From positions 806,001 to 870,000 of the forward strand of contig CAXYEK010000001.1 of assembly GCA_964276235.1 (NCBI GenBank): DNA of 64,000 bases. The letters are read 5' to 3'. The notes beneath the pieces are model-generated. The model was not told where the DNA came from. It saw only the letters and a program-made list of their open reading frames with translations, and ran no database searches. This DNA comes from SCGC-AAA076-P13 sp964276235. Its GTDB lineage: Bacteria > Pseudomonadota > Gammaproteobacteria > Magnimaribacterales > D2472. The position numbers were made by a program, and so were the translations under genes. Below, piece by piece: positions 45,163-54,296 of the stretch. Numbering within the stretch: the stretch's first letter is position 1; each line of letters starts with the position of its first letter.

Positions 45163-46062
45163 ATGAATTCAATTCCAGAGTTATCATTTAAAGATATTGA
45201 AAAAGGAGATCTTAAATCTATTGCCTTGCTTTCAAGTGCCTTAGAAGACCATGGATTTTTTTCAATTACTGATCACGGACTTTCAAAAGAATTATTAGAT
45301 AAATGCTATTCATCCTCTATAGATTTTTTTAATTTAGATTCTGACCTCAAGGATGCTTACAACAGCAAATCATCAAAAGGCGCGAGAGGTTATACACCAA
45401 AGGGGATTGAAACAGCAGTTGGTGAAAAGATAGCTGATCAAAAAGAGTTTTGGCATCATGGTCCTATCATAGATGATTCATTTGATCATAGAATTCCTGA
45501 GAACATAGTGATGAAGGAAATTAAAGATTTTAATGATAACTTTGATAATTTATATTTAGAACTTCATTCGATTGGTATTAGAGTTATGTCAGTTATTGCA
45601 CTTTCCATTGGGCTTGATAAAGACTATTTTTTTAATTGGATTGAAAAAGGTAATTCTTTGCTAAGATCAATTTATTACCCACCAATAGATGACGTATCTA
45701 ATTTGCATAGAGCTCGCGCTCATGAGGATATAAATTTAATAACCTTACTAGTAGGAGCAGAAGAGGGCGGTTTAGAAGTTCTAAACAAGAATAATGAATG
45801 GATTAAAGTTCAACCAAGTTCAAATTCAATTGTTTGCAACATGGGAGACATGATGCAACTAGTTACAGATAAAAGACTGAAAAGTACAACTCACAGAGTT
45901 ATTCAATATCAAGATCAAAGATCTAAGGCAAGGTACAGCATTCCTTTCTTTCTTCATCCTTCACCTGATGTAAATTTAAAATCAGTCTTTAATAAAGATG
46001 ATGTCGGAGTTCTTGCCGATGATTTCTTAAATGAAAGGCTTAAGGCAATTAAGCTATACTAA
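45163..46062 (+). CDS. 2-oxoglutarate/Fe(II)-dependent oxygenase (IPNS-like)
   Basis: A 299-residue jelly-roll oxygenase. DIOX_N region (DHGFFSITDHGLSKELLDKCYSS), iron triad His187-x-Asp189...His244 (HEDINLITLL and THRV) and the 2OG-binding R-x-S (RYSIPFF, about 257). It looks like the isopenicillin N synthase/ethylene-forming enzyme group widely present in marine bacteria; substrate unknown. A nucleoside carrier gene follows by 3 bases, hinting at, but not proving, a nucleoside or base-derived substrate. Confidence 0.88.
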   Translation: MNSIPELSFKDIEKGDLKSIALLSSALEDHGFFSITDHGLSKELLDKCYSSSIDFFNLDSDLKDAYNSKSSKGARGYTPKGIETAVGEKIADQKEFWHHGPIIDDSFDHRIPENIVMKEIKDFNDNFDNLYLELHSIGIRVMSVIALSIGLDKDYFFNWIEKGNSLLRSIYYPPIDDVSNLHRARAHEDINLITLLVGAEEGGLEVLNKNNEWIKVQPSSNSIVCNMGDMMQLVTDKRLKSTTHRVIQYQDQRSKARYSIPFFLHPSPDVNLKSVFNKDDVGVLADDFLNERLKAIKLY

Positions 46063-46065
46063 CCC

Positions 46066-47313
46066 ATGACTATATTTAATATATTTCAAACACTAGTAGG
46101 TTTTTTAGGCCTTATCGCAATTGCTATTCCCTTTTCAGAAAACCGAAAAATTATTAATTACAAATACTTATTTTATGGAATCCTTGCGCAATTAATACTC
46201 GCATTAATTTTTATCAAACTACCCTTTATCACTATTTTTTTTGAATTCTTAGCACAAGCAGTTACAGTTCTTCAGGATGGGACTGAAAAAGGTGCAATGT
46301 TTCTTTTTGGATATCCTGGATTTGATTCTGGAGATTCGCCAACCTTATTATCAACTTTTGCTTTTGGAATTTTGCCGTACATCATTGTAATGTCTTGTGT
46401 ATCGGCAATATTTTGGTATTGGGGAGTCCTGCCTTTTATAGTAAATATATTTTCTAAGGTTTGCCAACGACTTTTTAATATTGGAGGCCCAATAGGTCTT
46501 GGTGCTGCAGCAAATGTATTTGTTGGACAAGTAGAGGCTCCACTCTTAATAAGACCTTATTTGAGTAAGTTATCAAAGAAGGAATTATTAATTCTAATGA
46601 CTGCTGGTATGGCTACGGTTGCGGGTTCTGTAATGATTGCCTTGATAACAGTTCTAGAGAATAAGTTTATTGGTATTAATTTAATTCAACATTTTATTAC
46701 TGCTTCAATTTTATCTATACCTGCTGCAATCATGTATGCAAATATTTTGATACCTTCTAATGAAGTTACAGATTTTAGTGGTGAAGAAACCCCTAGGATT
46801 TATAAAAATACAATGGATGCTATTACGAGAGGAACATCAGATGGAACCAGTATTGCAATAAGTGTTGGTGCAATTCTAATTGCTTTTATTGCTTTAGTTT
46901 ATTTTGCGAACTCTTTTTTAGGGATGGTTAGTGGATGGATAGGCTACCCAGTATCAATTGAAATGATCTTAGGCTACATATTTGCACCAATTGCATGGCT
47001 AATGGGTATTCCTTGGGGTGAGGCCATTATTGCTGGTGAGCTCCTTGGTATCAAGACTACACTAAATGAGTTTGTTGCTTACTACAGTCTCTCTTCACTT
47101 GAAGAGGGAGCCTTATCCGATAGATCTAGATTAATTACTTTATATGGACTTTGTGGCTTTGCTAACTTTTCTTCCGTTGGAATACTAGTTTCTGGAATTA
47201 GCGCAATGGCTCCAGAAAGAAAAACAGACTTGATTGAAGTTTCTTTCAAAGCTCTTATTGGCGCCACATTAGCATCTTGCATGACTGGTTTAGTTGTAGG
47301 ATGTTTTATCTAA
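46066..47313 (+). CDS. Concentrative nucleoside transporter (NupC/CNT)
   Basis: A 415-residue CNT-family Na+- or H+-nucleoside symporter. Signature segments: GLGAAANVFVGQVEAPLLIRPYL in the first gate region and WGEAIIAGELLGIKTTLNEFVAY in the second, plus LYGLCGFANFSSVGI. About eight to ten helices. Pairs with the upstream oxygenase. Its 3' end overlaps the convergent tspO stop by 4 bases. Confidence 0.92.
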   Translation: MTIFNIFQTLVGFLGLIAIAIPFSENRKIINYKYLFYGILAQLILALIFIKLPFITIFFEFLAQAVTVLQDGTEKGAMFLFGYPGFDSGDSPTLLSTFAFGILPYIIVMSCVSAIFWYWGVLPFIVNIFSKVCQRLFNIGGPIGLGAAANVFVGQVEAPLLIRPYLSKLSKKELLILMTAGMATVAGSVMIALITVLENKFIGINLIQHFITASILSIPAAIMYANILIPSNEVTDFSGEETPRIYKNTMDAITRGTSDGTSIAISVGAILIAFIALVYFANSFLGMVSGWIGYPVSIEMILGYIFAPIAWLMGIPWGEAIIAGELLGIKTTLNEFVAYYSLSSLEEGALSDRSRLITLYGLCGFANFSSVGILVSGISAMAPERKTDLIEVSFKALIGATLASCMTGLVVGCFI

Positions 47314-47750
47314 TTATTTATCACAATAAATAAGTTTAAATACGAAGCAAAGAGTAACCATAAGACATAGGGTATAAAAATTAGCCCTGAAATCTTGTCG
47401 ATTTTGAGCATCATTATATTCAGTTTTATATTTAAAAAAATTAACAGCCATATATTTAGTAAAGCTAATACAGGCATATGAAATGAAAAAAACATCCATG
47501 ACCACATGGTGTTAAAAATCAATTGAATCAAAAAAATATTTCTTGAAACTGTGAAGGTTCTAAAGGCAGATATGCTCATTAGAAAATACAAAATTGGCCA
47601 AACAATTCCAAATACATAACCAGGTGGGTTTAAGTCTGATTTGACAAGCTCTTGATACCATACGTCGGTAGATGTATTTGAAGAAGCCAGTCCGCCGAGA
47701 ATTAAGGCTAAGGGTACGAAAATGAATATGGAATATTTGTTATTTAACAA
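47310..47750 (-). CDS. tspO: TspO/MBR family protein
   Basis: A 146-residue five-helix membrane protein: VWYQELVKSDLNPPGYVFGIVWPILYFLM, QLIFNTMWSWMFF, PVLALLNIW and PYVLWLLFASYLN match the tryptophan-rich family that binds tetrapyrroles and cholesterol-like ligands. The start is TTG at 47750; no ATG is available. It lies 5 bases after the small membrane gene at 47756-47899, so the two are probably one operon. Confidence 0.9.
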   Translation of the reverse strand: MLNNKYSIFIFVPLALILGGLASSNTSTDVWYQELVKSDLNPPGYVFGIVWPILYFLMSISAFRTFTVSRNIFLIQLIFNTMWSWMFFSFHMPVLALLNIWLLIFLNIKLNIMMLKIDKISGLIFIPYVLWLLFASYLNLFIVINN

Positions 47751-47755
47751 CAGGA

Positions 47756-47899
47756 TTATCTTTTTCTAAAAAACCTAGAGATTGTGCTAGATATGTCTTT
47801 TAGAAACGTGGAACCTTTAGGTCTTGCTTCAATAAATATATAGAATCCTACAAAAACTGTACTGATTAAAAAAACCCAAACTGCATCGTATTCACCCAT
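47756..47899 (-). CDS. Small membrane protein (47 aa) upstream of tspO
   Basis: ATG 47899; MGEYDAVWVFLISTVFVGFYIFIEARPKGST... gives one membrane helix (about 5-23) and a basic cytoplasmic tail (SRFFRKR). Its stop lies 5 bases before the tspO TTG start, so its translation may feed tspO initiation. Unknown family. Confidence 0.6.
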   Translation of the reverse strand: MGEYDAVWVFLISTVFVGFYIFIEARPKGSTFLKDISSTISRFFRKR

Positions 47900-47941
47900 T
47901 AGATAATTATAATTGTTTTATATTTTTATTGGTTAGTTAAA

Positions 47942-49057
47942 TTAAGTTTTTTCTAAGATAATGGAGCAAACTGAATAACCTGCACCAAATGAGCATATAA
48001 CTCCTATGTCGCCAGGGCTCAAATCATTATTCTCGTTAAAAGCCACTAGAGATCCAGCTGAAGCTAAATTACCATACTTGGTTATAGGCATTGGTATGAT
48101 ACTTGGATCAAAATCATCTGTTCCAAGAATTTTAGACGCTATAAGTCTAATCATTTTTCCATTAGCTTGATGAAGCCAGAATTTTGATACATCTGATGGT
48201 TGTATATCATTTTTTTTAAGTTGATCACTAATCAAGGAAGCCACAAGAGGACAAACATCCTTAAAAACACTTCTTCCATTTTGATAAAAAAGAAGATCTT
48301 CAATTTTTTTTTGATCTATGGCAGCTCTATTAAGATAACTAAAATCACTTCTTATATTATTTGAAAATTGAGTATGAAGTTTTCTATCAATTATCTTAAA
48401 GCTTCTAGCAGAACTACTATCCTTTTGAACTATAGTTGCAACACAGGCATCACCAAATATGAAATGAATGTCCTTTCTAGAAAAATCAACACACGGAGTA
48501 GATATCTCAGGATTAATCACCAAGATGGTATCAGCCAAGCCTGAAGCAATATCACTATAGGCATTATTAATTGCAAAGGTAGTAGATGAGCAACCGACTA
48601 ACATATCGTAGGCGTAGCCATTAATGCCTAGTTCATTTTGAATTTCTATTGCTACTGATGGGTAGTTTCTAGCAGAATGAGATGTGCCAAGAATTACAGC
48701 ATCAATCTCTTCAGCAGTTATTCCAGCTTGCTCCATAGCTCTTTTGGCTGCTATCACTCCTTTTTCCGCATGAATTGAAAGACTATCCTCATCCTCATTT
48801 CTTACCGAAGGCATCATTCTATTAGGATCAAGAATGCCTTTTTTATCAATTACACATCTTGTTTTTATACCGGAGGCCTTTTCAATAAAATCAACAGAGG
48901 AATAGGTCATTTCTTCAACATTCCCTTTATCAATGTCCTCTCTATGTTGAATGTTAAATGCATCAGCATAGGTATTAAAAGAAGCTACTATCTCATCATT
49001 AGTTATCTTATCTTCTGGAAGCCAAGTGCCTGTACCAGCAATATGAATGTTATGCAT
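47942..49057 (-). CDS. Beta-ketoacyl-ACP synthase III family (FabH-like)
   Basis: A 371-residue thiolase-fold synthase. MHNIHIAGTGTWLPEDKITNDEI start, Cys156 in LVGCSSTTF, His296 in WLHQANGKM and Asn330 in KYGNLASAGS form the catalytic triad. The long N-terminal insertion (ASFNTYADAFN...) recalls the Pseudomonas PA3286-type synthase that condenses octanoyl-CoA with malonyl-ACP, rather than housekeeping FabH. It may shunt medium-chain acyl-CoA into lipid synthesis; inference. Confidence 0.87.
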   Translation of the reverse strand: MHNIHIAGTGTWLPEDKITNDEIVASFNTYADAFNIQHREDIDKGNVEEMTYSSVDFIEKASGIKTRCVIDKKGILDPNRMMPSVRNEDEDSLSIHAEKGVIAAKRAMEQAGITAEEIDAVILGTSHSARNYPSVAIEIQNELGINGYAYDMLVGCSSTTFAINNAYSDIASGLADTILVINPEISTPCVDFSRKDIHFIFGDACVATIVQKDSSSARSFKIIDRKLHTQFSNNIRSDFSYLNRAAIDQKKIEDLLFYQNGRSVFKDVCPLVASLISDQLKKNDIQPSDVSKFWLHQANGKMIRLIASKILGTDDFDPSIIPMPITKYGNLASAGSLVAFNENNDLSPGDIGVICSFGAGYSVCSIILEKT

Positions 49058-49096
49058 AAATATTTATTTAATCCTATATTAAGCTTATTATAAATT

Positions 49097-49999
49097 ATGA
49101 CTAATGAATTAACTAATCATAAAAATTCTTATTACGAGTTCTTATCAGCAAATCAGAATATAAAAGGTATTTTTATAATTAGCCACGGTATGGCTGAGCA
49201 CATCCAAAGATATGATTGGCTTATATCTAAGCTAAACAATGATGGATATCATGTTATAGGAAAAGACCATCGCGGGCATGGTATTAATATTTTAAATGGT
49301 GATACTCGAGGTTTTTTTGCTGATAATGATGGTTGGTCTTTGGTGACTGAAGATCTAAGAGCAGTAATTGAGAAATCGAAAGCTTTATATCCAGATTTGA
49401 AGCACTTTTTATTTGCGCACAGCATGGGTTCATGGGTTGCATTATCTCTTTTCAACAAGAAACTTGATATTGATGGAATGATAATCTCTGGATCTTCAAA
49501 AGTGCCCAAATTTAATATTTATTTACAAAAATTAGTTTTAAAAATAGAAATTATTAGAAATGGCCCAAAAGCAGAAAGCTCACTTTTAGATAATTTAACA
49601 ATACGGACATTTAATAAATCATTTGCTCCTAACAGAACTCCTAATGATTGGATTTCATCTGATAATGTAAATGTTGATAACTATACTGAAGATCCATTAT
49701 GTGGCTATAAAGTAACTAATTCACTATGGCAGGATCTTTCGAATGGCTTATTAACAATTTTTAATAAAAAGTACTATTGCAAAGATAATCAAAATATTCC
49801 AATAACAATCCTTTCAGGTGAGTTTGATGCAGTAAGCTCTAATGGCTTAATGGCAATGAAACTTTATAAATTTCTTTCACATCTTTTTATTAATATTTCC
49901 TTTAGATTAATTGATAATGCAAGACATGAGATTTTCTCAGATTTAAATAAAGATTCATCTTATGATGTGCTTCAAGATTTTATTAAAAAAATTAAATGA
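49097..49999 (+). CDS. Alpha/beta hydrolase, lysophospholipase/monoacylglycerol lipase type
   Basis: A 300-residue Hydrolase_4 (serine aminopeptidase S33) protein: oxyanion region ISHGMAEHIQRYDWL, DHRGHG, nucleophile Ser109 in FAHSMGSWVALS, acid in GEFDAVS, His in NARHEIFSD. No signal peptide. Coupled by a 4-base overlap with the secreted esterase downstream. Divergent from the FabH-like gene. Confidence 0.87.
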   Translation: MTNELTNHKNSYYEFLSANQNIKGIFIISHGMAEHIQRYDWLISKLNNDGYHVIGKDHRGHGINILNGDTRGFFADNDGWSLVTEDLRAVIEKSKALYPDLKHFLFAHSMGSWVALSLFNKKLDIDGMIISGSSKVPKFNIYLQKLVLKIEIIRNGPKAESSLLDNLTIRTFNKSFAPNRTPNDWISSDNVNVDNYTEDPLCGYKVTNSLWQDLSNGLLTIFNKKYYCKDNQNIPITILSGEFDAVSSNGLMAMKLYKFLSHLFINISFRLIDNARHEIFSDLNKDSSYDVLQDFIKKIK

Positions 50000-51015
50000 A
50001 AATATTATTATTGCTAATATCCTTATCTCCATTTTTAAATTCTCAAGAAATGTATGAGATGGAAATGACTTTTGAAAATGATCAAAGATCATACTTAATA
50101 TATGAACCAAAAAACTATCAGGATAGTTTGCCAATTGATTTATTTATTGGTATTCACGGTTATGGAGGAACAGCCTCTGGATTTGAAAGAGAGACCACTG
50201 GAAACTTTAATAAGTCGGCCGATAAATATAATTTTATTGCAATTTATCCACAAGGGGAAATCTTCTACGAAAAATGGCTTTTCATGAAGACTTTTGTTTC
50301 TTCGTGGAATGACTTAGCTGGATCTGTAACAAAAACTTCAACTGGAGAGACTTGTGCCGTTGATGCAGATATAGCTCCAAAATACCCAAAATGTAAAAGT
50401 GGTGGACGATGTTCTTGGACAAGCTGCTCAAATGACATAGGTTATATTAAGAAAGTTATAGATAATACAAAAGAAGCGTTTAATATTAAAAATATTTATG
50501 TTGTTGGGATGAGTAATGGAGGGATGATGGCTCAGGCGCTTGCTTGTGCATATCCAGAATTATTCTCTGGAATTGCAAATGTTGTTGGGATGCAACATAA
50601 AGATTTAAGTTGTACTCCTGAAAAACCAGTCAATTTTATAATTTATGGCGGTGCAAAAGATACAGTAGTACCTCCAATTTCAGTAAAATCATTCGACGGC
50701 TACTTTTATGAACCAATGGAAAATACCTTTAAGAGTTGGTCTAATAAATTTAATTGCAAATCCATAAAGCAAATTAAAAATGAAGATTTTGATCTTATAG
50801 AAGAAAAAATAGCCTATGGTTGTGACAACAATGTAACTATTACAAGTATTTTAAATAATGATCGAGGTCATCGATGGCCTGGTGTTAATAGAGATGTTGG
50901 TTATTGCAATACCTTAGTTCAAAGCATTAAACCTTATGCTACTTGTAATAATAATCTTATTAACGACTGGGGCAATGATTATCTTGTTGAGAAGCTCTTA
51001 AAGTTATCTAAATAG
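49996..51015 (+). CDS. Secreted esterase, PHB depolymerase/LpqC family
   Basis: A 339-residue secreted alpha/beta hydrolase. Signal peptide (about 1-16), GIHGYGGTASGFE oxyanion region, nucleophile Ser173 in GMSNGGMM, acid Asp in YGGAKDTVVPP, and a C-terminal histidine in GHRWPG. Several cysteines (for example CKSGGRCSWTSCS) suggest disulfides. The family cleaves polyhydroxybutyrate oligomers or feruloyl/acetyl esters. Overlaps the upstream hydrolase by 4 bases. A candidate type II secretion substrate. Confidence 0.83.
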   Translation: MKILLLLISLSPFLNSQEMYEMEMTFENDQRSYLIYEPKNYQDSLPIDLFIGIHGYGGTASGFERETTGNFNKSADKYNFIAIYPQGEIFYEKWLFMKTFVSSWNDLAGSVTKTSTGETCAVDADIAPKYPKCKSGGRCSWTSCSNDIGYIKKVIDNTKEAFNIKNIYVVGMSNGGMMAQALACAYPELFSGIANVVGMQHKDLSCTPEKPVNFIIYGGAKDTVVPPISVKSFDGYFYEPMENTFKSWSNKFNCKSIKQIKNEDFDLIEEKIAYGCDNNVTITSILNNDRGHRWPGVNRDVGYCNTLVQSIKPYATCNNNLINDWGNDYLVEKLLKLSK

Positions 51016-51083
51016 TTTATCTGACTAATCACTTGTTATAAATCATTCAATGAGTATTATAGTAGGATGACTAAATTTGTGAA

Positions 51084-51099
51084 TATAATTTATAGGAGG
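51084..51099 (+). promoter_or_regulatory. TATAAT box and strong Shine-Dalgarno before TonB receptor
   Basis: TATAAT at 51084-51089 and a perfect AGGAGG at 51094-51099, 7 bases before the ATG. The Shine-Dalgarno is far stronger than at most genes here and supports high expression. If the -10 is real, the 5' leader would be only about 10 bases; a start further upstream is equally possible. Confidence 0.45.
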
Positions 51100-51106
51100 A
51101 CAAATA

Positions 51107-53437
51107 ATGTCAGTAATTCATCTTAAACCACTTTTTATAAAAAAATCAGATCCTTTAACTTCAGTTCTTCGGGATATTTTTAAAGAAAATAATTATGCAT
51201 TATCTTACTTGGGCGCACTAACACTTGGCTTAGGTGTTGCACAAGGATCTCACTTACAAGCTGACGAGAGTATTGAGGATATTGTAGTTACTGCTTCTAA
51301 ACGTTCTGAAAATCTTCAAGACCTTGCTATGAGTGTTCAAGCTATAGGTGCTGCAGAACTTGATAAGAAAAATATTAAAGGGTTAGATGATATTGCCAAT
51401 TTATCTCCAGCAATTACCTTAGATGCTGGCGGTCCTGGTAATTCTACTTTTTATATTAGAGGTGTTTCTGATGGTGGCTTTGGTAATCCATCTGGAGCTG
51501 CATCAACGACAGCACTATATTTAGATGATCAACCTCTTACAACAATTGGACAAACACCTGACTTGCATGTTTATGACATTGAAAGAGTTGAAATATTAAG
51601 TGGACCTCAAGGGACTTTGTATGGATCTAGTTCAACCTCAGGAAATATAAGAATAATAACTAAGAAACCTGATGTAAATGCAATCGATTATGGTTTTGAT
51701 GTTGACTATGGATCAATCACAGATGGTTCACACGACAGGTCTCTTGAAGCTTATATGAACATTCCAATCGGTGATAAATCCGCTATTAGAATAAGCGCTT
51801 ATGACTTAAAAGATGGTGGTTGGATAGATAATGAACTTGCTTCAAAAACTTTCACCAATAGTGGAGTAACTATAAATAATAGTGAACATGCAGAAGATGA
51901 TTATAATTCTTTGACTAAAGATGGTTTCAGAATTCGCTTTGCATCTGAAATTGGTAATCAAAATCTTGACTTATCGATTCTTGAACAAAGTTCTTCATTT
52001 GGCGGCTCATGGGAGACTGATGAGGATGTTGGAGCCAGAGCTAATTCAAGATTTTCTGAAGAACATTTTGATGATGAATTTAGTCAAATATCACTATCAC
52101 TAAGTGGGGATATAAGTGATAACTTAGAATATGTATTCACTTCATCTATGTTTGATAGAGACGTAGATTACACATATGATTATACCGAATACGTTGAGTA
52201 TTATAATTTTGATGGTCCAACATATACTTGTGACTATTACGATTATTACTATTACGGCAATATATCAGGCTGCCAAGATCCAAGAATGTCTTATACGCAA
52301 ACTGATGCTCATGAAAGAGAGTCATATGAGTTTAGAGTTCAATCAAAAGGTGACAGTGGGTTCCAGTGGGTATTAGGTGCTTTTTCTGAAACATCAAAAA
52401 GAGATTATGAAATTGCCTACTTATGGCCTGGCATGAATCCTGGAAATCTTTCTTTTCAACCAACTAACGGACAGTGGTGGAATTTAGATAATACTAGAGA
52501 AGAGGAGACAGAAGCTTTCTTTGGTGAAGGGTATTTTGATATTAATGACAAAACTAAATTAACAGTTGGTTTTAGATCATATGATCAAGACACAATGGTG
52601 AATGCAAAGGATGGGTATTTTGGAGTCTTTGACGGCGTAGATAAAATATTTAATTCAAATGATTCAGGAGTTGTGCCTAAAATTAATATAAAACATGATA
52701 TCGATGAAGATACTATGGTTTACGGAACATATTCTGAAGGCTTCAGAGCTAGTGGAATTAATAGAGTGAGGCCAGCTCAAACAGCTTTCATACCTGAAAC
52801 CTATAAAGCAGATTATCTCGAAAGTCTTGAATTTGGATTTAAATCAGTTATGTCTGATGGAAAACTAATTTTAAACGGTGCGTATTTCATGATGGACTGG
52901 AACGATTTTCAATCTACTACGTATAATCTAGATTATTCAACTGTATCTTTTGTTGATAATGTGGGTAATGCCGAAATTAATGGACTAGAGTTAGATGCTA
53001 CATATAAAGCAAGCGATACTCTAACAGTTTCAGCATATATGGTTAAAAATGATCCATCATTATCACAGGATTATTATGATGTTTCTGGTTTGCTTCAAGC
53101 AAATGCTGGAAATAGATTGGCTTATGTTCCAGAACTATCTTATGTTCTTGGTTTGGATAAAGAGCTCATGATAGGAGGAAGTCCAGCCTATTTATCATTG
53201 GACTATTCATACACTGGTGATAGATATACAAGTCAAGCAAATGAACTAACTCTTCCATCTTATGCAATTGCTAATATGAGAATGGGCAGAGAAGTTGGGA
53301 ATCGCTCTATTGAACTTTATATGACAAATATAACCGATGAAGACGGCTATCTAAGTAGATATAACGACTTTAATGCCATCAGAAAGACCCAAAACAAGCC
53401 AAGAGTTATTGGTCTTAGATTCAGATATAGGTATTAG
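51107..53437 (+). CDS. TonB-dependent receptor
   Basis: A 776-residue outer-membrane receptor. An unusually long N-terminal region (about 45 residues) precedes a hydrophobic signal core ending near QADE; the TonB box ESIEDIVVTASKR then leads into the plug (NLQDLAMSVQAIG, FYIRGVSDGG, YGSSSTSGNIRIITKKP). The barrel ends in the aromatic RFRYRY. Similar TonB box and plug to the receptor at 61930, suggesting the same subfamily. Ligand unknown. Its 3' end overlaps the convergent hydrolase by 17 bases. Confidence 0.92.
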   Translation: MSVIHLKPLFIKKSDPLTSVLRDIFKENNYALSYLGALTLGLGVAQGSHLQADESIEDIVVTASKRSENLQDLAMSVQAIGAAELDKKNIKGLDDIANLSPAITLDAGGPGNSTFYIRGVSDGGFGNPSGAASTTALYLDDQPLTTIGQTPDLHVYDIERVEILSGPQGTLYGSSSTSGNIRIITKKPDVNAIDYGFDVDYGSITDGSHDRSLEAYMNIPIGDKSAIRISAYDLKDGGWIDNELASKTFTNSGVTINNSEHAEDDYNSLTKDGFRIRFASEIGNQNLDLSILEQSSSFGGSWETDEDVGARANSRFSEEHFDDEFSQISLSLSGDISDNLEYVFTSSMFDRDVDYTYDYTEYVEYYNFDGPTYTCDYYDYYYYGNISGCQDPRMSYTQTDAHERESYEFRVQSKGDSGFQWVLGAFSETSKRDYEIAYLWPGMNPGNLSFQPTNGQWWNLDNTREEETEAFFGEGYFDINDKTKLTVGFRSYDQDTMVNAKDGYFGVFDGVDKIFNSNDSGVVPKINIKHDIDEDTMVYGTYSEGFRASGINRVRPAQTAFIPETYKADYLESLEFGFKSVMSDGKLILNGAYFMMDWNDFQSTTYNLDYSTVSFVDNVGNAEINGLELDATYKASDTLTVSAYMVKNDPSLSQDYYDVSGLLQANAGNRLAYVPELSYVLGLDKELMIGGSPAYLSLDYSYTGDRYTSQANELTLPSYAIANMRMGREVGNRSIELYMTNITDEDGYLSRYNDFNAIRKTQNKPRVIGLRFRYRY

Positions 53438-54296
53438 TAATAAATTCTTCCATTATTTTTGAAAGGTCGTTGGGCCTTTCAAAATATGGAAAATGACCTG
53501 TCTCGTCCATTATTCTAATATCATTTTCATTGACATCTAAATGTATTTTATTCTCAGGATCAAATCTAGCTAGCTTGTCTTTTCCGCCATATATAAACTT
53601 AGTATTTTTTAATTCTGCCAATTTCTCTGTCTTATATGCAGAACAAGCTTTTAAGTCATGAGAAAGTATTTCTTTTTGTGTTTGATTGAATAATCTTTTA
53701 AGAGGGTAGACATCTATCTCTCTTTGAGGATCGCTTTCTATATTCTTTGTACCATAAGGTGATTTGATGGTTCCTTTACTTCTTCCATAAAAACCCGATC
53801 CCATTGCTCCAAAAGTTTTAGCTTTAACCTCTGTTTTAGGGACAGTTACAACTCCATATTTTGTAAAAAATTCACTAGCTTGATCTAGGTTTCCTTTGGC
53901 ATGTTTTAATAAGATTTCGCCAACCATAAGAGGGTAACTTGTATTCATTAATATAAGAAGATCGCTATTTAGCCTTAAGGATGTTTCTATTCCAATTAAC
54001 CCACCCATTGAGTGACCTACCAAAATGTGATTAGTAATTCCCATTTCATTAAATAATTCAATACAAAATTCTGACATTTCTTCAACTGAATGCAAAATAT
54101 CTCCAGATGTAAAGCCATGACCTGGTAAATCAATAGAATAGATATTAAATCTTGAGTGCAAGGCATCTAACTTCATCATAGAACCAATTCTATGGTCCAT
54201 ACCAGCACCTGGTATTATAAAAATAGTAGATTCAGAATTTTCTATTTTATTATGCTCAAATATATGAGCTTTATAATTTTTTAATTGTACGAACAT
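53421..54296 (-). CDS. Alpha/beta hydrolase
   Basis: A 291-residue hydrolase: IIPGAGMDHRIGSM (oxyanion), IDLPGHGFTSG, nucleophile Ser96 in VGHSMGGLIG, C-terminal His in ETGHFPYFERP. No signal peptide. Its ATG lies inside the end of the upstream BCCT gene (26-base overlap), so the pair is translationally linked; the substrate may be something the carrier imports. Function otherwise unassigned. Confidence 0.85.
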   Translation of the reverse strand: MFVQLKNYKAHIFEHNKIENSESTIFIIPGAGMDHRIGSMMKLDALHSRFNIYSIDLPGHGFTSGDILHSVEEMSEFCIELFNEMGITNHILVGHSMGGLIGIETSLRLNSDLLILMNTSYPLMVGEILLKHAKGNLDQASEFFTKYGVVTVPKTEVKAKTFGAMGSGFYGRSKGTIKSPYGTKNIESDPQREIDVYPLKRLFNQTQKEILSHDLKACSAYKTEKLAELKNTKFIYGGKDKLARFDPENKIHLDVNENDIRIMDETGHFPYFERPNDLSKIMEEFITNTYI

